NCBI RefSeq assembly: GCF_029168945.1
Contig: NC_083603.1
Span: forward strand, 6,262,001 to 6,326,000
DNA length: 64,000 bases
Source: Cannabis sativa
Lineage: Eukaryota > Streptophyta > Magnoliopsida > Rosales > Cannabaceae
Reading direction: 5' to 3'
A program made the translations under genes and the position numbers. The notes under the pieces were generated by a model. That model was not told the DNA's origin, made no database searches, and saw only the letters and a program-made list of their open reading frames with translations. Numbering within the stretch: the first letter of the stretch is position 1; every line of letters starts with the position of its first letter. This document shows, in pieces, positions 21,277 to 31,522 of this stretch.

Positions 21277-22391
21277 TGAGTGAAAATGCATCGGCTGATA
21301 AATGGTGTTGGAGCGAAGAAGCAAATGGTTTTTACACAGTGAAGAGTGCTTATCGTATGTTGCAGCAAGTACCTGAAGCGAGTGTTGCTGTGGAAGATCA
21401 GAAGCTTTTTAAGGCGATATGGCAGCTTGAAGTCCCTCCAAAGGTGCAACATTTTTTGTGGCGTGTCTTAGTTGGATGTCTACCAACAAAAGTCCAATTA
21501 AGCACCAAGAAAATCAATGTCGATCTGTACTGCCCTTTCTGCAATAACGCAGTGGAAACTATCAGCCATGTCCTCCTGGAATGCAGGTTCGCGAGCAGCT
21601 GCTGGACTGTCTCGATCGTCCCTGCTGGTGTGGTCAGTCACGGCTTCAGCAACTGGTTGTCTAACCTGGTTTCGCACCAGTCCGCAGCAATTGTCAAGGA
21701 AGCTGCGTGTGTTAGTTGGAAGATTTGGGCTGTCCGCAATGAGCTTTTATGGAATAAAAAAAGTTGTTCTGCTATTGATGTGGTCCGTTCGGCTAGAATA
21801 GTGCTTGATCAATTTTGTACTGCTCAATCTCAAAAGACGGGGGCATTATTAATTCATGATATTAATAATGTTGATGAGCGGTGGAAGAAACCAATTGCTA
21901 ATATGGTCAAGATTAATGTTGATGGGGCTATTTTTCAAGAACAAAACAAGTTTGGTTATGGTTGCGTAGCTCGTGATTCGAATGGTTCTCTCCTTGAAGC
22001 AATTTATGAGTCTCGACTTGGGATTGTTAAGCCTGAGATTGCTGAGACCATTGGGATTAAGGAGGCACTAAGTTGGCTTAAAAGAAAGCAATGGCCCAAT
22101 GTAGTCATTGAAACTGATGCTTTGGTGGTGGTTCAAGCTATTCATAGTTCAGTTTTAATGCCTTCTCAGTTTGGTTTACTTGTTGATGATTGTCGAGTCT
22201 TACTCTCGTCTTTAAATAATGTTTCTTTAAAGTTTGTTAAACGATCTGCAAATAGGGCTGCTCATTGTCTTGCAAGAGAGTCTTGTTTTTCGTCAGATTG
22301 TGTTTTTAATCAGCATAATGTTTCTGCTGGTTTTAAGTCTATTGTAATGGCTGAAAGTGTTTAAATGAAATTCTCACTTTTACTCAAAAAA
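21277..22391 (+). mobile_element. 5'-truncated LINE, RNase H end
   Basis: Flanked by 16-bp repeats AAAAGAAACCTTATGT (21261-21276 and 22392-22407), with an A-run at the right end. One open frame (21273-22364) encodes the LINE C-terminus: a finger-like C..C....H....C region (YCPFCNNAVETISHVLLEC), then RNase H (KINVDGAIF, RDSNGSLLEA, ETDALVVVQAI, KRSANRAAHCLAR). The open frame borrows an ATG from the target repeat. It interrupts the duplicated response-regulator fragment. Confidence 0.92.
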
Positions 22392-22407
22392 AAAAGAAAC
22401 CTTATGT

Positions 22408-22893
22408 AACTAACAATTGTATTAGGCAATTTTTACACGCAATATAATTATATTTTAAAATTTAATCGATCAAATGTATATTCTATTCTTATATATAATT
22501 TTTTTTCTACATGCAATTTAAAACAAAATTAAATATTTCTTTATACATACAATTTTTTTCTTCCTTTGAATTTGTTATTTTATTTATTTTAATTTGTTGT
22601 TGGTGACATAAAATAACAATAATTTGTTTTATTTTGTTGCTAGTTATGTATTTTTTTAAAAAATATTAAATAATTTAATATTATAAAGTTACTAATCTAA
22701 TATAACCGATCCATTCCACACTTTTGTAGATTGGATTGAATTTGAGCTATTGTGCGGATTGGATTCGATTTAAAAAAAAAAATTCGCACTTAATGCTGAT
22801 CGAATACACTATGAGTAAAATAGTGCGGATTAAATTGGATGAACACCCCGAAGTACTGGTATCTTTTGAAGCACTATTAATTAAGTTTTGCCA
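22408..22893. other. AT-rich remnant with a possible MITE end
   Basis: The first bases continue the duplicated response-regulator intron. Around 22690-22850 the repeated phrase GTGCGGATT(G/A)(G/A)ATT and the end GGATGAACACCCC resemble a non-autonomous hAT element, but the other end was not found. Confidence 0.35.
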
Positions 22894-23218
22894 CACTACA
22901 AGAAATGTCACTTTTGCCAGCACTAAAAGTTGATATTGCTCTGGTAAAATAGAATTTACTTGTGATGTGTTGGCAAAATGGGTTGGCAAATCAATGTTAG
23001 TATTAGAACTTTTGCTAGCATAAAATGAAAAGTGCTGGCAAAAATGACTTTTCCCAACGCGTAAATGCGCTGGTAAAAGTTAGATTTTAGTCACTGCAAA
23101 TGTACGCTGGTAAAACTTTGACCTCTTTACCAGCGCAGTATGCGAAATGTGCTGGCAAAAGTTACTTTTACTAGTGCAGTAGCAAACTGTGCTGGTAAAA
23201 GTGACATTTCTTGTAGTG
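22894..23218. mobile_element. CACTA-type MITE
   Basis: Terminal inverted repeats CACTACAAGAAATGTCACTT and its complement ending in TTCTTGTAGTG. CACTACAAGAAA is the typical start of CACTA (En/Spm) elements. The interior repeats GCTGGTAAAA/TTTTGCCAGC motifs. The expected 3-bp TSD is not visible (CCA versus TTA). Confidence 0.8.
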
Positions 23219-23516
23219 TTATTATTATTAGTGTGTCTAGCTATTAATGAAGCAGTTGTTTAAGCTTCACAAGCCTAAATAATCTGATTAATATAATATT
23301 AAAGCAAAGAATATGATAGTTTGAAAATTTGTAACTTCTATTTGGTTGTTTAAGAATATTTAGTGATTAATTACATTATTTTGTTGAACAAATAAATACG
23401 TTTGATAATCATGTGGTGTTATCGATACAATAACACGAATTAACTACTAGATTTCATACTTTTTTTAAATAATTAGTATTTTTTTTTTTTTATATAATCA
23501 ACATATTCATAACCAT

Positions 23517-23845
23517 CACTACATAAAAATCCTACTTTTAGTGACAACCTTTTAGTTATAATACAATTTTTTTGTGACTAAATTTGACTTTTAGTCACAA
23601 CAAAAAATTACCTGTGACTAAAACATACTATTTAGATACAAGTTGTCACTAATTTAATTTTAGTCACAACAAATATTGTGACTAAAAACACATTTAGTCA
23701 CAATAAATTGTGACTTTTGTAACTAATCATTTAGCTACATACTTTTTAATCACACCATAAAAATAATAATTTATAATTAGTCGTAACTTTTTTACTTATA
23801 AGTCACAAATTTTATTTTGACTAAAAGTAAAACAAAATTTGTAAC
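23517..23845. mobile_element. CACTA-type MITE with repeated TTTAGTCACAA motif
   Basis: Starts CACTACATAAAAATCC. The interior is a series of TTTTAGTCACAA and TTGTGACTAAAA motifs, and the end TTTGTAACG is degraded. It is the same family, in opposite orientation, as the better preserved copy at 61546-61873. Confidence 0.75.
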
Positions 23846-24240
23846 GCGTGTTTACTTTAATGGTATATTTTGCTGTAATCGTATCAACATAAACACGACA
23901 CCATAACAAAAATTATTATATACATATCAAGGGATGAGACTCTCCTTTTCTTTCTTTTTTACTTTTTATTCATGTATAGAAAGAATATGTTCAGGAAACA
24001 GAAATATATTTTGTTCATGCATAATGCTTATAATAATATTATACCATAACATTAGTTACGTACATGCCCCTAACACAGTGTGTTGCTCAATTAATATTGG
24101 GTCCATTAATTATATTATAAGAGTTGTTGAATATATGAGAACGATCATAATGAGGCCAACTACTCTTATCTTAATTATTCACTCACTCTCTCTAAGTCTC
24201 AACAATCTTCACTACTTTTCTCAGTTCATCAAGATTCAAA

Positions 24241-26712
24241 ATGGCAGATCTAGCTTACACCATAGCTGGAAATGTCTTGGACAAACTGGGTTCTCTTGCT
24301 TATGAAGAGGTTAGCTTAGCATGGGGCATGAAAGATGACCTCAACAAGCTTAAGCTAATCACATTGGCCCTCCAAGAAGTGCTCCCAGATGCCGAAACTA
24401 AGCAAGAAGAGAGGCCAACGCTCAAAACTTGGGTCGTCGAGCTTAAAGACACCTTCCATGATGCAGTGGATGTATTGGATGAATTTGAGTGTGAATTACT
24501 GAGGCGAAAAGTTGTCAAGCAATATGCATCTTTTGGTAGAAAGGTACACCGTTTCTTTTCGCATTCGAATCCAATTGTTTACTGTTTTAGTGTTGCTCAT
24601 CGTATTCGAGAGATAAGGGAGAGGTTAGATGAGATTGATAAGAATATGGAGAAGTTTCAATTGATCAAAATTGCACCGAATGTGGATCAAAGTGTTAGAG
24701 AAACTCACTCCTTTGTTAATCTTTTAGATGTTATTGGTAGAGACTGTGAAAAAGGCGAGATTCTAGATATGGTATTAAAGGATCAAGCTCAAGAAAGTGA
24801 TAATCAAATCCTTGTTATATCTGTAATTGGGATTGGGGGTTTAGGAAAAACTACACTTATCAAATCAGTATACAATGATGATAAAATTGGTGAAAAGTTT
24901 GATTTGAAGATTTGGGTTTGTGTGTCTTTGGATTTCAATGTGTCTAAAATAGTAAAAGATATTCTTACAGATACAACTGGTAATTGTAACTTGTCTAATT
25001 TAAACCAATTGCAAAAGTCCTTAACAAACACCTTGAAAGATAAAACATTTTTACTTGTTTTGGATGATGTATGGAATGAGGATTTTTCGAAGTGGCGGGA
25101 TTTGGCAGAGTTGTTATCAGTGGGTTCTAAGAAGAGTAAAATTATTGTGACAACACGTAATCGCGAAGTTGCTTTGATCATGGGCGAAACGAAACCCTAT
25201 GAATTGAAGGGGCTACCTGAGAAGGAATCTTTGTCTTTGTTTTTCAAGTGTGCATTTGGAAGTGAAGCAGCAGTAGCTGAGTATCCACAGCTCAAACAAA
25301 TTGGTGAAGAAATTGTGAAAAAATGTGGAGGGGTTCCTTTGGCATTGAAGACCTTGGGGAGTCGGCTTCGACAGACAACTGAAGCTCATAAGTGGAAAAC
25401 TGTGAGAGATAACAAAATTTGGGAGCTAGAACGAAACCAAGGTCACATTTTACCTGCATTGCGATTAAGTTACAACGCAATGTCTCCGTCCTTAAAACAA
25501 TGTTTTGCTTATTGTTCAACTTTTGAAGAGGATAGTTTGATGTGGAAATTTGATTTGATTAGAATTTGGATGGCTCTCAGAATCCTTCCTTCACCTAAGA
25601 ACAAAGAGGAGTTGGAAGAAATCGGCGAGTCATGCTGCGTAGATTTGTGTAACCGATCTTTCTTTCAAGCTGATCACGGTGAAGATTATTTTGGACTCAA
25701 CCAAGAGTTTAGAGTACATGATTTAATTCACAATCTCGCATGCTCAATCACCCAAAACGAGTGCTCAATTGTAAATTCCAATGATGACAGAATGATTTCT
25801 GATACAGTAAGATATTTAAGAATTGTTATCAATGAGATCAACTTAACAAAGTTGAGCAAGCTAAAGAAACTAAAGAGTATTCATGTTAACAGTGACAAAG
25901 ATGAGAAAGATGAAGTTGTGCAGTTATTCCTTTCTACCTGCATTTCAACATTCAAACACTTGCGAGTGTTTGATTTGTCAAAATTATCTGTTGAGGTGTT
26001 GCCAAGTTCAATTGGCACCATGAAGCAGTTGAGATATCTCAACTTGAGGGAAAACGAAAAGATTAAGAGACTCCCTAATTCAATTTGCAAGTTGCAAAGT
26101 TTGCAAACTTTGATTCTTGATGGATGTGTGGAGCTTGAGGAAATACCCGACGACATAGGGAGTTTAGTAAGCCTAAGGACTCTTATGTTAACCACAAAAC
26201 AGAGCTTTTTGTGTTATGGAAGCTTGAAATCTCTTCGTTTTTCGTACATTAATAGTTGCGATAACTTGAAAGTGTTGTCGAATGACTCGATAAACTGCAC
26301 CACATTACGTACTCTGGCAATAGGTGATTGTGCAAAACTCAATTTGGCAAGTGAATTTAGTAATAAAAATGTTCAATTGAGCCTTCAAACATTTGTGATT
26401 TTTTCGTTACCAGAGACAACAGATCTTCCCCAATGGCTCGAACAAGCTGCTAAGACTTTGCGAAATTTAAGGATTGAAGATTGTTCCAAGTTAACGAGAT
26501 TGCCAGAGTGGTTGCCAAAACTCATCTCACTTGAGAAGCTTGAGATTATTTGTTGTCGAAATTTGTTGTCGCTTCCAGATGGGATGGAAGGCCTCACCTC
26601 CCTCACACATTTGGTTATTGAAGATTGTAATGCATTGAAGGAAAGATGCAAACGAGAAGTAGGACCAGATTGGCATAAGATTGCTCATGTTCCCAACCTT
26701 TCTATTGGTTAG
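24241..26712 (+). CDS. CC-NB-LRR disease resistance protein, RGA type
   Basis: An intracellular immune receptor: the NB-ARC domain acts as a nucleotide switch and the LRR contributes to recognition. One exon, 823 residues, starting at an ATG in good context. Coiled-coil N-terminus (1-140) with an EDVID-like DAVDVLDEFE (74-82). NB-ARC: P-loop GIGGLGKTT (197-205), kinase-2 LLVLDDVW (271-278), RNBS-B IIVTTRN (301-307), GLPL motif CGGVPLAL (362-369), RNBS-D CFAYCSTFEED (421-431), and VHD (492-494) where most members have MHD. LRRs run from about 545 to 810 (LPSSIGTMKQLRYLNLRENE, LPNSICKLQSLQTLILDG), ending with WHKIAHVPNLSIG. The LRR block is short for this class, about 270 residues. All switch motifs are present, so it looks functional; no frameshift seen. 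Confidence 0.95.
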   Translation: MADLAYTIAGNVLDKLGSLAYEEVSLAWGMKDDLNKLKLITLALQEVLPDAETKQEERPTLKTWVVELKDTFHDAVDVLDEFECELLRRKVVKQYASFGRKVHRFFSHSNPIVYCFSVAHRIREIRERLDEIDKNMEKFQLIKIAPNVDQSVRETHSFVNLLDVIGRDCEKGEILDMVLKDQAQESDNQILVISVIGIGGLGKTTLIKSVYNDDKIGEKFDLKIWVCVSLDFNVSKIVKDILTDTTGNCNLSNLNQLQKSLTNTLKDKTFLLVLDDVWNEDFSKWRDLAELLSVGSKKSKIIVTTRNREVALIMGETKPYELKGLPEKESLSLFFKCAFGSEAAVAEYPQLKQIGEEIVKKCGGVPLALKTLGSRLRQTTEAHKWKTVRDNKIWELERNQGHILPALRLSYNAMSPSLKQCFAYCSTFEEDSLMWKFDLIRIWMALRILPSPKNKEELEEIGESCCVDLCNRSFFQADHGEDYFGLNQEFRVHDLIHNLACSITQNECSIVNSNDDRMISDTVRYLRIVINEINLTKLSKLKKLKSIHVNSDKDEKDEVVQLFLSTCISTFKHLRVFDLSKLSVEVLPSSIGTMKQLRYLNLRENEKIKRLPNSICKLQSLQTLILDGCVELEEIPDDIGSLVSLRTLMLTTKQSFLCYGSLKSLRFSYINSCDNLKVLSNDSINCTTLRTLAIGDCAKLNLASEFSNKNVQLSLQTFVIFSLPETTDLPQWLEQAAKTLRNLRIEDCSKLTRLPEWLPKLISLEKLEIICCRNLLSLPDGMEGLTSLTHLVIEDCNALKERCKREVGPDWHKIAHVPNLSIG

Positions 26713-28030
26713 GATTTATGATCATGATGACAAGAAAAGGAAGATGTAAGTATATTTCTAGTTTTAATTTATAAATTTATTAATACTTGCAAAGTAATTT
26801 TACTATTGATTGAGTAAATATTAGTTGTGGGTTTGCAATTATACTCTAATATACTCCATCTCTTTGTTACATATAGCATTGTGCACATCTTCCCTTTGGC
26901 ACAACACAGGTGTAAAATTCTTCTGCTGAGATGTCTCAGATAATGAAATTGTTGGATCGTGAAACGATCATTTTTATTTCTAGCCAATGTGGAACTTTGG
27001 TTGCATACCCAAGAGAAGTTGGTGTATTTAAATCAGTCTTTTAATAAACTTTTATGTGTAATAATAAACTTTGCAAAGATACACTTTCTATCATTTGATA
27101 AATGTGTGCATGTTTTTCGATAAACTTTTTTGTGTACTAAACTTTAATTTCAAAGACATGTGATTAATGCGTGCAGATTTTTCATCCCAATTGTGATGTT
27201 TTATAGAGCTCTTAACTTTTTTCTTTTATAGAAAATTTATGTAATTTGTTGGAATTGGAGCCATACTTAGGAACTCTAATGGAGATGTTATAGCATGCTT
27301 TCAAAGCCTATGTTTGGAAGTTTTACAGTTATAGAAGCAGAATGTAACACAATTGTTGTGGTTGTGGATTGCATTGTCTCTTCAGGATTTGAAATCTAAC
27401 GTTGTTGAATCTGATTGCTTAATGGTTGTATCTGGTATTTAATAATAATAATAGATATTCTTACTTTAATGACTTTGGTTCATTAACTGTTAAAGGATAT
27501 TGCAAGCTAATTTTTTAAATTTTCAAGAATGTTCCTAATCCATGTATGACGGGCGGTCAATACAGCTACACATGGATTAGATATGCATGTTCTTCGGATG
27601 AATAGACAACTTGTTTGACTAGATGATTTTTTTTCTTGTGGATTGTATAGTCTTTTAGCTTGTACGACACTATTTGGTTTTCAATGATATTGATCATTAT
27701 TTTCAATAACACATGTCATCAAGGATTTTGCCTCAAAGGCGAAATAATGCAAGTTTTATCCAATTTAAAATAGCAAATCTCCAACCATAGTCAAGCATAT
27801 AAAAATAGAATCCAAAAATATTGCATGTACAAAATATATTATAAATTTTCCACAAATATTGCAATTAAATTCTAAAATGGTTAAACCAAGCACACAGTTA
27901 AGTACAATTTCTTTTTCACAAGCAAAGACAAGGCAACAACATACAAAAATCATGACTTAACAGTTTACACTAACCAAATACTTTAAGAAAAACAAGACAG
28001 CAAAAATTGAAAAAAAAAAACAAATAAAAG
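26713..28030. other. 3' flank and decayed DNA
   Basis: 3' UTR of the resistance gene, then AT-rich DNA. At about 27245-27440 the plus strand reads GIGAILRNSNGDVIACF and later VVESDCLMVV with breaks, which is a LINE RNase H remnant. No gene seen. Confidence 0.5.
27245..27440 (+). mobile_element. decayed LINE RNase H remnant
   Basis: Short matches to the RNase H fold in the plus strand (GIGAILRNSNGDV, then after a frame break VVESDCLMVV). No tail or TSD found. Confidence 0.55.
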
Positions 28031-28165
28031 TAAAAATTTTAATAAGTCCTCCCCCAAACTAAAGATGCATATTGTCCCAAATGTGACAATAAAATCAAAG
28101 AGAGAGAACTTACCTCAAATACATGTTACATCGATGAGGGGTTGACGCCTATAATAAGCGTCATA

Positions 28166-28783
28166 CTATACCACTTGGAAGTTGTCATCATGAATGCCCT
28201 CAAGTTTGGCTTGATACGAGTTTGTACCATGTTTAGCACCAACAACACAAGATTTCAAAGGATGAGCTTGGAGAGAAATCTTTGGTAGCTCATAAAGGAT
28301 GTAACATGATGAGGGTAGTATTGATAGAAAATATGAATCCATTGGTGGTGTATAAATAAATGTCATTGATGAATTCAAATCAATGATACCAGAAGCTTTC
28401 TCATCCTTCAATGTCACATTTTTTTCACCTTCATCAAATAACTCTTCTTTTTGTTGCTCACTCTCTAATTGACTATCCATAACCGTGTTTGTGATTTGAT
28501 ATTCAATAATTTCATGATCATGAATAAAATTAATTTCATTCACCATACTATATTCATTATTTGCCAAACAAAAATCTAATTTAGCCAAATTTTTAGCTAG
28601 TACCACTTTAAAGGGGTCTTGATATTCAATTACAAGTTCAATCTCTTCTATTGACCCAACTAATGATGCTTCTACTTTATTCAAACAACACTCATAACCT
28701 TGGTCATTTGAGTCTTTTTCCTTAAAACACTCCATATTATGCACAATTAAATTCTCAAATAGAGATCTTACCATACACTCCAA
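28166..28783 (-). CDS. hypothetical protein inside retroelement remnant
   Basis: A 205-residue open frame without a motif I recognise. It is acidic, with an E/D-rich middle (SQLESEQQKEELFDEGEKN), and lies between a gag fragment and a polypurine tract. The position argues for an element-encoded frame and against a host gene. It is longer than expected by chance in AT-rich DNA. Function unknown. Confidence 0.4.
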   Translation of the reverse strand: MECMVRSLFENLIVHNMECFKEKDSNDQGYECCLNKVEASLVGSIEEIELVIEYQDPFKVVLAKNLAKLDFCLANNEYSMVNEINFIHDHEIIEYQITNTVMDSQLESEQQKEELFDEGEKNVTLKDEKASGIIDLNSSMTFIYTPPMDSYFLSILPSSCYILYELPKISLQAHPLKSCVVGAKHGTNSYQAKLEGIHDDNFQVV

Positions 28784-28899
28784 TTGAGTTATTTTTTCTA
28801 CAAGTGATGGTGTATGATATTCCTCCTCAAATGGTTGGAATGAGTTTGGGAAATATGGAGGGTATTGGTGACTCCAACCTTAAAGTGAAGGATCCTAAT

Positions 28900-29400
28900 G
28901 CCAGTGGTGATCAAAATCAGACATATCATTCAACAAATGCATTATGTCATTAGGACTACTTCTTCTTAACAATGACTCTCCAGCAGGCCCGGCCCTGGGC
29001 ATAGGCGGGCTAGGCCTGTGCCTAGGGCCCACCCAGCCCAGGGGCCCAAAATTTTTTTTCCTCTTTTAAAATTATACATTTTTTTTTACCGATTTTGAAA
29101 AATACCATATTTTTTCTAACATAAGGGCCCAAATTTTTTTTTTCCCTATGGCCCACTTTGTTTCAGGGCCGACCCTGCTCTCCAGTTACCTCTGCTCCAT
29201 AATTCACCCAAATATTTGTTTCATCATTCATTCCATTGTGAATAAATAAAGTGAGACAACCTCTTGAAAAGTTGTGATGACATCTCTTTACCAATTTATC
29301 AAACCTCCCCCAAGCAACGAAGAATGACTCATTGTGTTGTTGAAAAAAATTCACAAGGTAATCTTGATGTAGCATTTTTTTTATGTACCTTGCAAAATAA
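28900..29400 (-). pseudogene. gag fragment split by a hAT MITE
   Basis: The minus strand encodes ESFFVAWGRFDKLVKRC and LTLFIHNGMNDETNIWVNYG, the pattern of plant Ty3/gypsy gag (ESFYEAWERFKELLRKCP-like and a G..L-type box). After the 194-bp insertion the frame continues as SLLRRSSPNDIMHLLNDM, which fits the next gag block. No start or upstream part is preserved. Confidence 0.65.
28984..29177. mobile_element. hAT-type MITE with perfect 8-bp TSD
   Basis: Ends CAGGCCCGGCCCTG and the complement CAGGGTCGGCCCTG, flanked by perfect 8-bp repeats CTCTCCAG (28976-28983 and 29178-29185). GC-rich at the left end and AT-rich inside. Removing it with one TSD rejoins the gag reading frame. Confidence 0.9.
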
Positions 29401-29489
29401 ACTCATACAATTAAAATATTAGCAAAATAAAATGATAATCAAATTAGAAATAAAATAATTAATAATTTTAATCATCGATAATAACGCCA

Positions 29490-30960
29490 AAAACTTGTTC
29501 GATAAATTTAGTACGCAGGTATACGTAATTGAATCAAGTAATATAGTGATAAAGTAGAGTACTCGTCCCAAACGAAGACTGATTATCAATTACCAATCAA
29601 TTAACTTTTTTGTTTCTATTTGATTAATTAAATTTTTTTAGAAAAATAAATAAAGCAAAGCAAATAATTAAAAAATTAGAGAAATAAACAATAAGAAAAA
29701 CAAGGATTATTATGAACCCCAACTATCCTTTGTTTTACTTCTTAATGTAATTACCAATTTTTCTTATTTTTATTCAATTGACAAGTTGAATTAAGTAAGG
29801 GGAGTTTTCACTTATCATAGTCTGGTTCGGACTTACAAACCCAATCTATGTGAAAACTCTATTTAATCTATGGTAAAGTTTAATCACAAAAAAAAAAAAA
29901 AAGACTTACAAACCCAATCTATGTGAAAATTCCATATATTCCTATAGTAAAGTTTAATCACAAAAAAAAAAAAAAAAAAACATTAAACAAATAAAATCAT
30001 AAAATTATGCAAATAATCTAGATACTTTTGTCCTAAATCAATTTGCATCCATAACAATCAAAACATATTCAAATCTGACTTTTCAGAATTTTGATTTGAA
30101 TTCATAAATAACAATTATAGGTGATCAATCAGTGATTGCAAAATTAAATCAGATTGCATGGAATTAAAAGAAAAAGAAGAAAAAATTGAATAACTACATT
30201 AATCCAAAAAAAAAAAAAATTAAGTGGTTCACATAACAATCCTAAAATGTAAATTAGCGATCATAAAAGTCATTCTAAACAACAAAGATTCAATTAAAAA
30301 CATAAAAGATAAATTAGGTGGTTCACATAACAACCCTAAAATGTAAATTAGCTCATAAAAGTCATTCTAAACAATAAAGATTCAATTAAAAACATAAAAG
30401 ATAAAAATAGATATGAGAAAGAATACTATTTGGAGTCCTCCAATAGTGTATTCTGCTCTCAGTCGTCCTTCTATGCTCAAAATTGCTCTCGAAATTCAAA
30501 TTATTCCCAAGACCTAGCTCCAACTCGTTTTGTAGACAAAATTTGAAAAGTTTTCTATTTTTTCGCAAGAGCTGCGACATTGGATATATAGAGAGTCGCA
30601 ATTCTCTCGTTTTTTTTGATTTCCTATCGTGACGACCGATGGTATTTTGGTTATAACTATATCGATATAGCTCAAAATTAGACAATTAAAGATGTTTTGA
30701 AAAACTATTAGAAAGATCTAGAACTTTCATTCAAAAGCTTTTCCTGGAAGTGAACGAATCATAGTTCAAAATTGGCTTGAAGTTTCAGACTTTATTTTCA
30801 ATCACAAACGGAGCGTGTTGAGTATCCAAAACTTAAATTTTTATACTTATTGTATCTTACAATTTCAAAATTCATGCTAAATCTATAAAAATCATATTAC
30901 TTAGTATGTTTTCTCTTATTTCAACCCACATGATATAATTAGATATAAAGTAACAAGAAT
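29490..30960 (-). mobile_element. probable 5' LTR of the gypsy-like remnant
   Basis: On the minus strand the last 100 bases (GACGAGTACTCTACTTTATC... CGTATACCTGCGTAC) parallel the 3' end of the solo LTR at 54610-54696, and a PBS-like TTTTTGGCG follows. The other border of the LTR is not found, and an internal pair of direct repeats (near 30225-30300 and 30310-30385) adds complexity. Confidence 0.4.
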
Positions 30961-30974
30961 TTATAAGGTTGAGA

Positions 30975-31180
30975 TAACAAATATCGTAAAATTAATTAGA
31001 GATGTGTGACACAGAGAAAAAAAAAAAAAAAGATAGGTAGGATACGTCAATTATATTATTGTAACTTTATAACTTAATAGTTTGAACATACAATAATCAA
31101 GTAGCAAATTAATGTTAACCTAAATACAAATAAAAGTAGCAAATTTGGACAAGGAAGGTATAATTTGTTTTTGTGTAGAG
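30975..31180 (+). repeat. duplicated segment C, left part
   Basis: Matches units A (from about 52410) and B (from about 60185): GAGATGTGTGACAC, GGATACGTCAATTA and GGACAAGGAAGGTAT are shared. The match continues at 37711 after the LINE. It is more diverged from A and B than they are from each other. Confidence 0.75.
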
Positions 31181-31522
31181 CTTGGTTTTTCATCTTTTCT
31201 CTTTATTCTTGTTATTTATATATTTATGTTCATCTTTCATTTGTATTTTCAAGTATGGAGTTGTTTTTCTTCTATTTAGTTGTAATTTTCTCGTTGTAAC
31301 TTTATTTGATCAATCCCTAAAAGTAAATCAATCAATAGACTAAGGAGATTCTCTCATGAGAAGATTGGAGCTTCCAATTGACAAGACTTTGGCTAGCTAG
31401 AGTTTTGTTCTAGTTGAGTGTTTCAGTCAGTTCTTTGTTCGAGTTTTTTTAACGTTGTTTTTAAGGTGGGAGTTCCCTTGTTACTTTTGTTTTTCTCTTT
31501 TGATTCTTTTTCTGAAAGTGCG

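Larger units (their letters stand above)
28040..29490 (-). mobile_element. Ty3/gypsy-like non-autonomous retroelement remnant
   Basis: Read on the minus strand: a PBS-like TTTTTGGCG near 29480, a gag fragment (29400-28900, split by a MITE), a 205-residue open frame (28783-28166), and a purine tract AGTTTGGGGGAGG near 28050 as found before the 3' LTR of Athila/Tat-type elements. No pol region is present. This arrangement suggests a large non-autonomous derivative. LTR borders are not resolved. Confidence 0.55.
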
